Source of the DNA: Candidatus Peregrinibacteria bacterium | GTDB lineage: Bacteria; Patescibacteriota; Gracilibacteria; Peribacterales; Peribacteraceae | Length of the DNA: 64,000 nucleotides | Direction of reading: 5' to 3' | NCBI GenBank assembly: GCA_030649955.1 | Contig: JAUSFD010000003.1 | Span: forward strand, 1-64,000 | Part shown: piece after piece, positions 45,097-52,687 of the stretch | Layout: every line of letters begins with the position of its first letter | How positions within the stretch are numbered: position 1 is the stretch's first letter | The notes under the pieces: model-generated | The model's database searches: none | The model's input: the letters and a program-made list of their open reading frames with translations, nothing else | What the model was told of the DNA's origin: nothing | Position numbers and translations under genes: made by a program

Positions 45097-45969
45097 CTAG
45101 AAGGCCAAAAGCTTGGTGAGCATCTGGAACAGGAAGTTCCCGAAGTTCATGGGAGCATTAGCAGCAGGGCTCGTCACATCCACGGGCGTCTGCACCGTCT
45201 GGGAGTTCTGCTGCTGCTGCGGAGCACTGGGGCGTGTCTGGCAGTCAGGATCAGCGAAATCAGTCCACTGGTCACCATCGTTATCCTGGCCGTCATTGCA
45301 GGTCACTTCTACCGGTTCCTGCTTGAGGAGTTCCCAAGAGGAATTTCCCTGGCAGTCAGGATCAGCGAAATCTATCCAGGAATCCTGATCATTATCCACA
45401 ATGTCACTGCAATTACCCGTTGGTGCTGTGGCATTCATCACCGTTGTTCCGTTATTTCCAGCAATGGGTAGCGGCTGTGCAGAGGGAGCTGAGGGATAGA
45501 CCTGAACAGTCCCCTGCCCCTGGGAGCCAGGAGTGACGACCGGACTCGAACCGAGAGCGGGAGCTGTCGCAGGTACCTGAGCACTTCCCATCGGGACGGT
45601 GACCGGGACAGTGGTATTCATCGGTACTGCGAGATCACTGGGCATCCCATACTGTTGAAAGCTAGGTGAAACGCCGCCTGTGGGCTGCACTGCAGCGGGC
45701 ATGGAGAACTGCGGATCAATGAAGACTGGAGGGAGAGTGGCAGGAGTCGTGGAGGTCGATCCCGGAGTGGACGTCACACCCGTTGTCCCCGGCAGAGGTG
45801 TCGGTTTCGTGGTACTCCCTGGCGCGGGAGAAATTGTCGGAGGTGGTGTGGGGGCGATAGGCACGAACATCACCAGCGCCGCGTACTGCGATGCGAGGGA
45901 CCCGAGCATCGTCGCGACAGTACCAATGATGATGCCAGTGAGGAGTGCGTAGCGCTGTTGGTTTGCCAT
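45097..45969 (-). CDS. Membrane-anchored Pro/Thr-rich protein with Cys-Asp-rich repeats
   Basis: From the ATG at 45969 (MANQQRYALLTGIIIGTVAT) the product is 290 residues: one N-terminal membrane helix, a long Pro/Thr/Ser/Gly-rich stalk, then two repeats of the type CSDIVDNDQDSWIDFADPDC (with CNDGQDNDGDQWTDFADPDC). The DxDxDxD pattern flanked by Cys looks like a Ca-binding, disulfide-stapled module. The C-terminus is hydrophobic (FGNFLFQMLTKLLAF). It lies 23 bp downstream of the paralogous gene 45993-46490. A surface role is likely. Confidence 0.8.
   Translation of the reverse strand: MANQQRYALLTGIIIGTVATMLGSLASQYAALVMFVPIAPTPPPTISPAPGSTTKPTPLPGTTGVTSTPGSTSTTPATLPPVFIDPQFSMPAAVQPTGGVSPSFQQYGMPSDLAVPMNTTVPVTVPMGSAQVPATAPALGSSPVVTPGSQGQGTVQVYPSAPSAQPLPIAGNNGTTVMNATAPTGNCSDIVDNDQDSWIDFADPDCQGNSSWELLKQEPVEVTCNDGQDNDGDQWTDFADPDCQTRPSAPQQQQNSQTVQTPVDVTSPAANAPMNFGNFLFQMLTKLLAF
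45236..45400. repeat. Two DNA repeats encoding the Cys-Asp modules
   Basis: CTGGCAGTCAGGATCAGCGA occurs at about 45238 and again at about 45349 followed by similar sequence; the period is about 110 bp. Confidence 0.75.
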
Positions 45970-45992
45970 GGGATTGTGAGGAGATTGTTCCT

Positions 45993-46490
45993 TCAGGGCA
46001 TAGTCGGCGGTGTCGTCCCGGCAGGAGCTGGAGGAGGAATCCCCTCGGAATTGAGAGCAGGATCCCCCTGGCAATCCGGATCGGCGAGGTCCATGAAGGT
46101 ATCGCCATCGTCATCCATCGTGTTGTTGCACTGGGTAATCACCGACGGAGGAACAGGAATTCCCTCCGAGTTCAGTGCAGGATTCCCCTGGCAATCGGGA
46201 TCCGCGAGGTCTATGAACCGATCACCATCATCATCGATGGTGTTGTTGCACTGCGTGACGGGAACTGGTGCTTGGGGCATGCCTTCGGAAGCGGTCATGG
46301 GATTCCCCTGACAGTCGGGATCGGCGAGGTCCATGAAGGTATCGCCATCGTCATCCAGGACGTTATTGCACTGGGTGACCGAGGGGATGCCGGTATCGCC
46401 AATGAAGTTCGGGGCGATGATGCCGAGCGATGCTCCGGCGGTCACGGCGAGGACACTGAAGACGACAGTACTGGTTTGCAGGAGACGCAT
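45993..46490 (-). CDS. Secreted three-repeat Cys-Asp-rich surface protein
   Basis: From the ATG at 46490 (MRLLQTSTVVFSVLAVTAGA) the product is 165 residues with a signal sequence and three nearly identical units of the form TQCNN.DDDGD.F.DLADPDC, separated by Pro-rich linkers. The DNA repeat period is 120 bp. Each unit has a DDDGD Ca-site-like loop between two Cys. The same module occurs in the next gene. This kind of repeat occurs on other bacteria's surface proteins; the binding partner is unknown. Confidence 0.83.
   Translation of the reverse strand: MRLLQTSTVVFSVLAVTAGASLGIIAPNFIGDTGIPSVTQCNNVLDDDGDTFMDLADPDCQGNPMTASEGMPQAPVPVTQCNNTIDDDGDRFIDLADPDCQGNPALNSEGIPVPPSVITQCNNTMDDDGDTFMDLADPDCQGDPALNSEGIPPPAPAGTTPPTMP
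46061..46375. repeat. 120-bp tandem repeat, three units
   Basis: Units at about 46061, 46181 and 46301 share CGGGATC.GCGAGGTC.ATGAA and the DDDGD-coding TCATCATC. The sequences remain very similar, suggesting recent duplication or gene conversion. Confidence 0.85.
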
Positions 46491-46499
46491 AGTCACAGT

Positions 46500-46608
46500 G
46501 GGGAAGTTTGTGTTACGTGCATATTATAACATATTTTGTATATTTTACAATAGCCCAGATCAGCACATTCCTCGTTCTATTGCCGAGAGAGGACGTACAC
46601 TAGGGCGG
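46500..46608. promoter_or_regulatory. AT-rich divergent promoter region
   Basis: Between the surface-protein gene (minus) and the MurF-like gene (plus), 46521-46552 is AT-only or nearly so (ATTATAACATATTTTGTATA). TACAAT (46545-46550) and TACACT (46596-46601) on the plus strand are -10 candidates. Confidence 0.5.
46596..46601 (+). promoter_or_regulatory. -10 box of the MurF-like gene
   Basis: TACACT ends 7 nt before an in-frame ATA codon at 46609; no ATG, GTG or TTG stands there. Confidence 0.45.
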
Positions 46609-48144
46609 ATAGGCACCTCCGCCCTCGCCCTCGGCCTCGCCCTCTTCGGCGCGCTCTCCCCCCTTCTCACGCTCGCGAGCCTCTGGCAGCGCAAGGAGTG
46701 GCGGTGGGACAGGCTCCGCGAACACTTCCGCAGTGAAGGGATGCTGCCATCGCTCTTCGGGAAGGTCCGCCCGATCGTGTTTCTCGGAAGTCTCCTCTTC
46801 ATGGTGATCCAGATAGTGCCTCGAGATGCCGTCGTCCTAGGAGGACTCGCACTCTTCACAGTGCTGACCCTCGTCCAGATCGTCCTCAAGCGACAGCCAA
46901 TGCCGGTCCTGACGAGCAAGGCCATCGCGATCGTCCTCGTCAGTTTCGGCGGTGCGATCATCGCTGGATTGCTCTTCGTTCGAGCAGCATTACCCGCTCT
47001 TCTCATCCTCCCACTCCTCGCACCATTCTTCATCGTCGTCGCATGGGCGCTCCTCCGGCCACTCGATGCCCTGCTGAAGCAGAGGATCATGGCACGAGCG
47101 AAGGCACTACGCGCGTCGTTCACGAACATCACTGTCATCGGAATTACAGGGAGCGTGGGGAAGACGACGACGAAGGAACTCCTGGCACACCTCCTGAGCG
47201 ATCAGTCCCCTCTCGTCACCCCTGAGCATGTGAATTCGGAGATGGGTGTTGCGCAGTGGCTCATCGGCGTGCTCTCGCGGAGAAACCAAGGTGACCGCAC
47301 CATTTTGATTGTGGAAATGGGCGCGTACAGGAGTGGAGAAATCGCTCTCCTCTGCGACATCACGGCTCCCTCCATCGGCATCCTCACTTCTATCGGCACA
47401 CAGCACCTGGCACTCTTCGGATCCCCGGAGAAACTCAAGCAGGCGAAGGGGGAACTCATCCATGCGCTGCCAACGGATGGCCTCGCGATCCTCAATGCCG
47501 ATTCCCCTCCCGTTCGAGATCTCGCAGAGAGTGCGCAATGTTCGGTCATCCTCGTCGGTACTGTGAACGAAGCGCAACTTGGCGCCCGTTCCGTGACGGA
47601 AACACCTACGGGAATCCGCATGGAAGTGGATGGTACTGCGTACGACATTCCCCTCCACGGAACGCACAATGCGGTGAACGTCCTGCTTGCGATGGCAGCA
47701 GCGGAGCACCTGGGCGTCACGCGTGATCGCATGCACACGCTCCTCGCAACGTTCCGCCCGCTCGAGAAATCCTTCACAGTTCGAGAGGAGCGAGGAGTGA
47801 CAATCCTCGATGCCACACACAATGCAAGTCCGGAGAGTTTTCGCGCGGCGATCGCATGGGCAAAACAGCAGACGCAAGAGCAGAAAGTGCTCATCACTCC
47901 TGGCATTATTGAGTTGGGGACAGAGGAAGAACACGTGCACCGAGAGCTCGGCGCGCTCGCATCCGGCATCTTCACTCGTGCGATCGTGCTGCACCCGAGC
48001 AAGGCACGATGGTTTGGAGAGGGATTCGGAAAAGATGTGGCTCGCTCCATGGACAATGCAACACCGGTGAGTGCAGGATCGCTGCTCATGTGCATCGGCC
48101 GACTCCCCTCTTCATTCATCCGTCAGCTTCTCCCGCACATCTAG
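46609..48144 (+). CDS. MurF-like Mur ligase with N-terminal membrane domain; unusual start
   Basis: From 46609 the product is 511 residues. Residues about 1-165 hold four or five membrane helices (TSALALGLALFGALSPLLTL and more). Residues about 175-511 are a Mur ligase: GITGSVGKTTTKELLAHLL loop, VNSEMGVAQWLIGVL, ILIVEMGAYRSGEI, HNAVNVLLAMAAAEH and DATHNASPESF. Closest to MurF (UDP-MurNAc-tripeptide plus D-Ala-D-Ala). No ATG/GTG/TTG precedes the first helix in frame; the best start by promoter spacing is ATA at 46609, or ATT at 46579. It heads a cluster with DegT-like and FemX-like genes. Confidence 0.82.
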   Translation: MGTSALALGLALFGALSPLLTLASLWQRKEWRWDRLREHFRSEGMLPSLFGKVRPIVFLGSLLFMVIQIVPRDAVVLGGLALFTVLTLVQIVLKRQPMPVLTSKAIAIVLVSFGGAIIAGLLFVRAALPALLILPLLAPFFIVVAWALLRPLDALLKQRIMARAKALRASFTNITVIGITGSVGKTTTKELLAHLLSDQSPLVTPEHVNSEMGVAQWLIGVLSRRNQGDRTILIVEMGAYRSGEIALLCDITAPSIGILTSIGTQHLALFGSPEKLKQAKGELIHALPTDGLAILNADSPPVRDLAESAQCSVILVGTVNEAQLGARSVTETPTGIRMEVDGTAYDIPLHGTHNAVNVLLAMAAAEHLGVTRDRMHTLLATFRPLEKSFTVREERGVTILDATHNASPESFRAAIAWAKQQTQEQKVLITPGIIELGTEEEHVHRELGALASGIFTRAIVLHPSKARWFGEGFGKDVARSMDNATPVSAGSLLMCIGRLPSSFIRQLLPHI

Positions 48145-48150
48145 ATTCTC

Positions 48151-49407
48151 ATGCTCTTCCGCCCGATCCACCACACGTTCGCACCTCTCGCTGATTGGCA
48201 GCAGTGCTTACTGGCGCTCTCGTTCATCCTCACACCTTGGAGACTCCAACGGGGGAAGGCTATCGAGCAACTACGGAGCGAACTCTCCACAGCATTCAAC
48301 GGCGATGCTGTCCTCTTCGCTTCCGGTCGCGAAGCGCTGCTCTGTCTCTTCAAAGCACTCAAGCTCAGACCCGGTGAAGAAGTTATCGTTCAAGCCTACA
48401 CATGCGTGGCTGTGCCGAATGCCATTCACGCAGCCGGTGCAGTGCCAGTCTACGCCGACATCGATCGCGAGACGCTGAACCTGAACCTCGTAACGGTGAT
48501 GGAGGCGATCACGCCGCGCACGCGCGCTCTCCTGTGCCAGCACACCTTCGGGATCCCCTCACCCGTAAAGGAACTCCGCGCGCTCTGCGATGCGAAGGGC
48601 ATCATCCTCATCGAGGACTGCGCCCACGTGCTGCCCGATGCCACAGGCCCGATGGAGATTGGCAAGTACGGTGACTTCCTCATGCTCAGCTTCGGGCGGG
48701 ACAAGGCGATCTCGGGTGTCGCAGGTGGTGCTCTCATCTCTCGGAAAAGTGAACTCCATCCTGCGCTCAGGGAAGCGGAGGAACGGGCATCTTCACCCTC
48801 CCTGTACGCAACACTCCGCTGGATGCTCTACCCACTCGCATACGCGAAGGCGAGACCGTTCATCGGTCTCGGGATCGGGAAAGCGTACTTGAAAGTCCTG
48901 CGCGCGCTCCATCTCCTGCCCGCGATTCTCGATGCGGAGGAGAAGCGCGGGCACATGAGCCCTGTGCTCGCCCGCATCCCCAATGCGTGTGCTGCGCTGG
49001 CTCTCGCGCAGTGGCGGAGACGGAAGAGCATCAACGATCATCGCAGATCACTCACAGCGTTCTACGCTGATGCGGCCAGGAAACGCGGGTGGGAGACCGT
49101 TCCCGCTGCACAGGGCAACTTGCCACTGCAGAAGTTCCCGATCTTCGTGCGTGGAGCCGCGCAGATCCGCGCTTCGCTCAAGCGGCAGAACATCCACCTC
49201 GATGACGGCTGGACCAGCTGCGTGATCTGTCCTGCGAGTGTCGATCCCTCTGTTGCCGGGTACCAAACCGGAGCGGATCCTTCTGCAGAGCAGGTCTCGC
49301 GCGAGATCCTCTCGCTGCCAACGCATCCGGGGATGACCATGGCACAGGCACAGAGGTTAGTGGCAACAATTGATGTTTGTATGAGAGAATTACGAAGTAA
49401 GAATTAG
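48151..49407 (+). CDS. DegT/DnrJ/EryC1-family aminotransferase-like protein
   Basis: The 418-residue product has the fold-type I PLP enzyme pattern of sugar aminotransferases. VLFASGREALLCLFKALKL is the N-terminal core, EEVIVQAYTCVAVPNAIHAA and PVYADIDRETLNL follow, then IILIEDCAH with the cofactor Asp, and SFGRDKAISGVAGGAL with the Schiff-base-type Lys. Substrate is unknown; a surface-polymer role is inferred from the MurF-like and FemX-like neighbours. It starts 6 bp after the MurF-like stop. The last codons lie in the repeat array at 49384. Confidence 0.87.
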   Translation: MLFRPIHHTFAPLADWQQCLLALSFILTPWRLQRGKAIEQLRSELSTAFNGDAVLFASGREALLCLFKALKLRPGEEVIVQAYTCVAVPNAIHAAGAVPVYADIDRETLNLNLVTVMEAITPRTRALLCQHTFGIPSPVKELRALCDAKGIILIEDCAHVLPDATGPMEIGKYGDFLMLSFGRDKAISGVAGGALISRKSELHPALREAEERASSPSLYATLRWMLYPLAYAKARPFIGLGIGKAYLKVLRALHLLPAILDAEEKRGHMSPVLARIPNACAALALAQWRRRKSINDHRRSLTAFYADAARKRGWETVPAAQGNLPLQKFPIFVRGAAQIRASLKRQNIHLDDGWTSCVICPASVDPSVAGYQTGADPSAEQVSREILSLPTHPGMTMAQAQRLVATIDVCMRELRSKN

Positions 49408-49458
49408 GAATTAGGAATGAATACCAACCGTAATTCTTAATTCATAATTCTTAATTCC
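49384..49458. repeat. Variable-word inverted repeat, GAATTAG type
   Basis: The left arm (49384-49418) holds GAATTAC, GAATTAG and GAATTAG words. The right arm (49429-49458) returns TAATTCT, TAATTCA, TAATTCT. The DegT-like stop codon lies inside the left arm. Confidence 0.88.
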
Positions 49459-49472
49459 AATTTCACTTCCCG

Positions 49473-50546
49473 ATGACAATTACTGAAGCAACCAACGCAA
49501 GAGAATGGGACGCCTTCCTCACCGGGAGAGCCGCTTCCCCCTTCCTCCAGAGCTGGACGATGGGCGAGGTGTACCGCGCTCTCGGACAGGATCCTGTTCG
49601 CATAGAAATCCGTGATGGTGTGAATCTCCTCGGGATCTGCTTCGGACACATCGTGTCGGCACGGCGAGGCCGCCACCTGTCGATTCCGTACGGACCGGTG
49701 TTCGCGGGTAAGCCAGATGCAGCACTCCTCATTCCCCTCCTCGCGGCACTCGAGGAACGTACAAGAAACACGAATTGCACATTCATCCGGATGAGCCCTT
49801 TCTGGCTTGATTCTACGGAGAACGATGCGCTCCTTTCTACGCGAGGATTCAAGCACTCCCCTCTCCATCTCCTCGCGGAGCATTTATGGTACGTGCCGCT
49901 GCGCACAGTCGATCCGTGGGAACAGGTTGGAGGAGACGCGCCCGATGTCAGTACCGCTCGTCCGGAGGAAGAGCTCCTGATGGAACTGCGCAAGACAACG
50001 CGGAATCTCGTACGACGTGCGGAGCGGGAGGGCGTGACAGTCTCCGCCTCGACCGATCCTGTAGGGGATCTGCCCCACTTCCTTGCTCTGCACGATGAGA
50101 CGCGCAAGCGCCACGGCTTCACGCCGTACACGGACCGCTTCTTCCGGGAGCAAGTCGCGCACTTCAGCCCAGAGAGCCAGTGCTCCCTCTACCTCGCGCG
50201 CTATCAGGGGGAGGTCATCGCTGCCTCCATCCACATGCACTTCGGTGGGGAGACGAGCTACCACCACGGTGCGAGCACGGCGAAGTACGCACAGGTTCCC
50301 GCGAGCTACCTCCTCCAATGGACAGCGATCTGCGATGCACGCAGACGAGGTGATCGCATCTACAACTTCTGGGGCATCTCTCCTGAGGGCGCGAAGAAGC
50401 ACCCCTTCGCGGGCGTCCGGACCTTCAAAACGGGCTTCGGCGGGAAGTCTCTCTCATTGCAGCCATGCGTGGATCTGCCGCTCTCTCCACGTTACCGAGC
50501 CACGCGCCTGATCGAGCAGTGGAGGAAGTGGAGGAGAGGCTTCTGA
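49473..50546 (+). CDS. FemAB/FemX-like lipid II bridge aminoacyltransferase
   Basis: The 357-residue product matches the FemAB family of tRNA-dependent peptidyltransferases with two GNAT-like halves. Motifs include PFLQSWTMGEVYRAL at the start, ELRKTTRNLVRRAEREGVTV in the middle, and RIYNFWGISPEGAKKHPFAG with the downstream FKTGFGG typical of FemX. Such enzymes attach amino acids to the peptidoglycan stem peptide. Together with murL, murD and the MurF-like gene it indicates that the cell builds its own branched or modified peptidoglycan. Confidence 0.9.
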   Translation: MTITEATNAREWDAFLTGRAASPFLQSWTMGEVYRALGQDPVRIEIRDGVNLLGICFGHIVSARRGRHLSIPYGPVFAGKPDAALLIPLLAALEERTRNTNCTFIRMSPFWLDSTENDALLSTRGFKHSPLHLLAEHLWYVPLRTVDPWEQVGGDAPDVSTARPEEELLMELRKTTRNLVRRAEREGVTVSASTDPVGDLPHFLALHDETRKRHGFTPYTDRFFREQVAHFSPESQCSLYLARYQGEVIAASIHMHFGGETSYHHGASTAKYAQVPASYLLQWTAICDARRRGDRIYNFWGISPEGAKKHPFAGVRTFKTGFGGKSLSLQPCVDLPLSPRYRATRLIEQWRKWRRGF

Positions 50547-50547
50547 C

Positions 50548-50651
50548 GAGTGGACAGTGGATAGTGGACAATAGACAATCCAGTATTGAAGTTCTGCCGC
50601 AGGAAACCGGTTGGCCATTGTCCACTGTCCGTTGTCCACTTCACACTGTCC
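50548..50651. repeat. Variable-word inverted repeat, GTGGACA type
   Basis: Heptamers GTGGACA, GTGGATA, GTGGACA (left, 50548-50582) are mirrored by TTGTCCA, CTGTCCG, TTGTCCA (right, 50613-50651). It starts 2 bp after the FemX-like stop. Confidence 0.9.
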
Positions 50652-50659
50652 TTCTGCGA

Positions 50660-50665
50660 TATACT
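50660..50665 (+). promoter_or_regulatory. -10 box of the 50674 gene
   Basis: TATACT with an 8-nt gap (CACCACAT) to the ATG at 50674. Confidence 0.6.
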
Positions 50666-50673
50666 CACCACAT

Positions 50674-50952
50674 ATGTCGAAGATAGAACCGCCCCCAAAG
50701 GAATCGATTGAGGAGAAACTCGATAGAATAGTGCTCTACCTCCACCACATGGACCGCAGAGACCGTCTGCGGACGATGGGAGCGACCATCCGTGGCATCC
50801 TCGGACTCATCCCATTGGCGATCACCCTCTACTTCGCGTGGTACGTGTACCACCACGGCGATGAACTCCTCACGAAGGTGACGACGGAAGCGGCGAAGCA
50901 GGCGGCGGAGATGACGAAGAGTGGATTCGAACGGTTTCTCCCAGCAAGGTGA
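50674..50952 (+). CDS. Small single-helix membrane protein
   Basis: The 92-residue product MSKIEPPPKESIEEKLDRIV has an amphipathic N-terminal helix, one membrane helix (GILGLIPLAITLYFAWYVY, about 45-63) and a charged helical tail (EAAKQAAEMTKSGFERF). Such scaffolds are common in CPR. No function is evident. It is convergent with the gene pair ending at 51078. Confidence 0.7.
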   Translation: MSKIEPPPKESIEEKLDRIVLYLHHMDRRDRLRTMGATIRGILGLIPLAITLYFAWYVYHHGDELLTKVTTEAAKQAAEMTKSGFERFLPAR

Positions 50953-50967
50953 GGGCGAATGCGCGGT

Positions 50968-51052
50968 CACTCGTTTATTCGTTTACTCGTTGATTCGTTT
51001 ATTCGAATTGTTGCTTAGCGAATAAACGAGTAAACCAATCAACGAATAAACG
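50968..51052. repeat. Variable-word inverted repeat, TCGTTTAT type
   Basis: The left arm repeats 8-bp words TCGTTTAT, TCGTTTAC, TCGTTGAT, TCGTTTAT. The right arm (51019-51052) is the complementary CGAATAAACGAGTAAAC series. It lies between convergent genes. Confidence 0.9.
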
Positions 51053-51077
51053 GAAATCCTTCCCTCTACCTTGCCCG

Positions 51078-51179
51078 CTACGACAGCAGGTGGATGAATC
51101 GCGCGAGCCGCAGCAGCACGAGCCCCACGAGCGGTGGCAGGGGGACGCGGAGCCTGCGGAGGATGTGGAGGAAACTCAT
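51078..51179 (-). CDS. 33-residue hydrophobic cationic peptide, ATGA-coupled
   Basis: The ATG at 51179 overlaps the TGA of the deacetylase-like gene (ATGA), and the frame ends in TAG at 51078. The product MSFLHILRRLRVPLPPLVGL with a Leu/Arg-rich tail (LLRLARFIHLLS) is a plausible membrane peptide. It is too short for statistical support, so the call rests on the overlap and composition. Confidence 0.45.
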   Translation of the reverse strand: MSFLHILRRLRVPLPPLVGLVLLRLARFIHLLS

Positions 51180-52663
51180 TGCACGAGAACGAGGAATTCT
51201 TCATCACTCAGGGTAGAGCTCACCGGTGTTCCCGGGCTCGAAAGGAATTCTGCTCGGGTAAGCGTGTTCTTGGGCTTTGCGGGATCGGGGAGCGCAATGC
51301 CGAAGAGGTACCCCGCCTTCTTCGCGAGCTCCATGACGCGAATATTCACGCCGCCCTGCGGGTAGGCAATGGCGAAGACGGGTTTCTTCGTCATCTCCTC
51401 GAGGATGGCCCTGCTCTGCTCGAGCTCGAGGGCAAGTCGCTGGTCGACGAGGGAGCGCAGATCATCCCCGGTATGGGTACCGGATTGGATGTCGAAGCCG
51501 TTGGCGACGAGGGTGAGGATTGTTTTCTCCGTGATGCCGCTCAAGTTCAGATGCTGCGTCTGGAGGAAGAGAGTCGCACGGACATTCTTCGCATTGAGAG
51601 CATCAGAGAGAGCGCGCACGTTCTCTGGGGTAATCCCGGAGACGGCAATGACGACGCTCTTGGGATCCAATCGAACATCACGCAGCTCTTGGCGGAGCAC
51701 GAGATCGTAGAAGTCCCGAAGCGTGATGATGCGGTACCCGCCACGCTTGAGTGCATCCACGTTCCGGCTGATCGCATCGATCACTCCCTGCTCCGCGATG
51801 TTGTAGTGGAGAATGGGGAGCGTGTAGCGCTCCTGGCGCACCAGGAAGCCGGGAGAGAACGGTGAGAGGTACTGAATCGCTACGTACCCCTCCTTCCCTT
51901 CGAAGGGCACACGTGCCCACACAGCATCCGTGCTGAGAGGCCGCACGAAGGCCTGGCCGGGGAGTTCTCCCAGTTTCTCACTCTGCGCATCGGGATCCTT
52001 GCGGACGTTCACGAACCCGAAGTTCACGTAGTAGAGACCCTCGAAGACCTTCTTCTCCTCCGCGAGCCGATCGTCGCTCGTCACTTTCGCAATGTAGCGC
52101 GACGAGACGTAGCCCTGCTTCCCACCGGCCATCGACACCTTCGCCCACGCGGCGTTCACGAACTCCACCAGCGTAAGTGCTGCACCCTGTTCCAAGCGCT
52201 CCAGGAGCGGAGAAGTCACGGAGGGTTGGGAGCGTATATTCACGAATTCATTCGTCACGCGGTAGGTGTCCGCCGTTCCCCCTGTCGTGTCTGCGCGCAG
52301 CGCTTCGTAGGTATCCGCAAGGGTGAGGTCGAGCGCTTCGGGCGACGGGAGGTCGAGCGGCGATGTGCCCGTCGATGTCAGTCCACCAACGCTGAGGAGC
52401 ACCTTCGTCCCCGTGAGGGGTACGGCATCTTCTCCCTCATTCGCGAGCTCCTGGAAGCGCATGGCATCCTCCTCTGTGAACGTGAACTCCTCCGGCTCTA
52501 CCGCTTCTGGCCCCTGGATGGGTCCACACCCTGCGAAGAGGATGCCAAAGGAGGCAATGAGGAGGAACGCGACGAGCGGTCCACTACGGGACGACCGGGA
52601 GGACCGTGGAGAGCGGGCAGAGTGCGCTGCCCGAGACGAGCGGGGGGAGGAGTACCGTTTCAT
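51176..52663 (-). CDS. Lipoprotein with two SH3-like domains and a polysaccharide-deacetylase-like domain
   Basis: The 495-residue product starts with a Ser/Arg-rich cytosolic stretch and a membrane helix with lipobox FAGC (Cys46). Two SH3b-like modules follow (VTNEFVNIRSQPSVTSPLLE at about 140-195 and VNFGFVNVRKDPDAQ at about 215-270). The C-terminal NodB/polysaccharide-deacetylase-like domain begins RYTLPILHYNIAEQGV. Its metal-binding motif is unclear: GTHTGDDLRSL replaces the usual HxxxH, so catalysis is uncertain. A wall-remodelling role is inferred. It is coupled to a 33-residue downstream ORF. Confidence 0.85.
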   Translation of the reverse strand: MKRYSSPRSSRAAHSARSPRSSRSSRSGPLVAFLLIASFGILFAGCGPIQGPEAVEPEEFTFTEEDAMRFQELANEGEDAVPLTGTKVLLSVGGLTSTGTSPLDLPSPEALDLTLADTYEALRADTTGGTADTYRVTNEFVNIRSQPSVTSPLLERLEQGAALTLVEFVNAAWAKVSMAGGKQGYVSSRYIAKVTSDDRLAEEKKVFEGLYYVNFGFVNVRKDPDAQSEKLGELPGQAFVRPLSTDAVWARVPFEGKEGYVAIQYLSPFSPGFLVRQERYTLPILHYNIAEQGVIDAISRNVDALKRGGYRIITLRDFYDLVLRQELRDVRLDPKSVVIAVSGITPENVRALSDALNAKNVRATLFLQTQHLNLSGITEKTILTLVANGFDIQSGTHTGDDLRSLVDQRLALELEQSRAILEEMTKKPVFAIAYPQGGVNIRVMELAKKAGYLFGIALPDPAKPKNTLTRAEFLSSPGTPVSSTLSDEEFLVLVQ

Positions 52664-52687
52664 GGGAGGAAGGAGGTGAGGGAGTGA

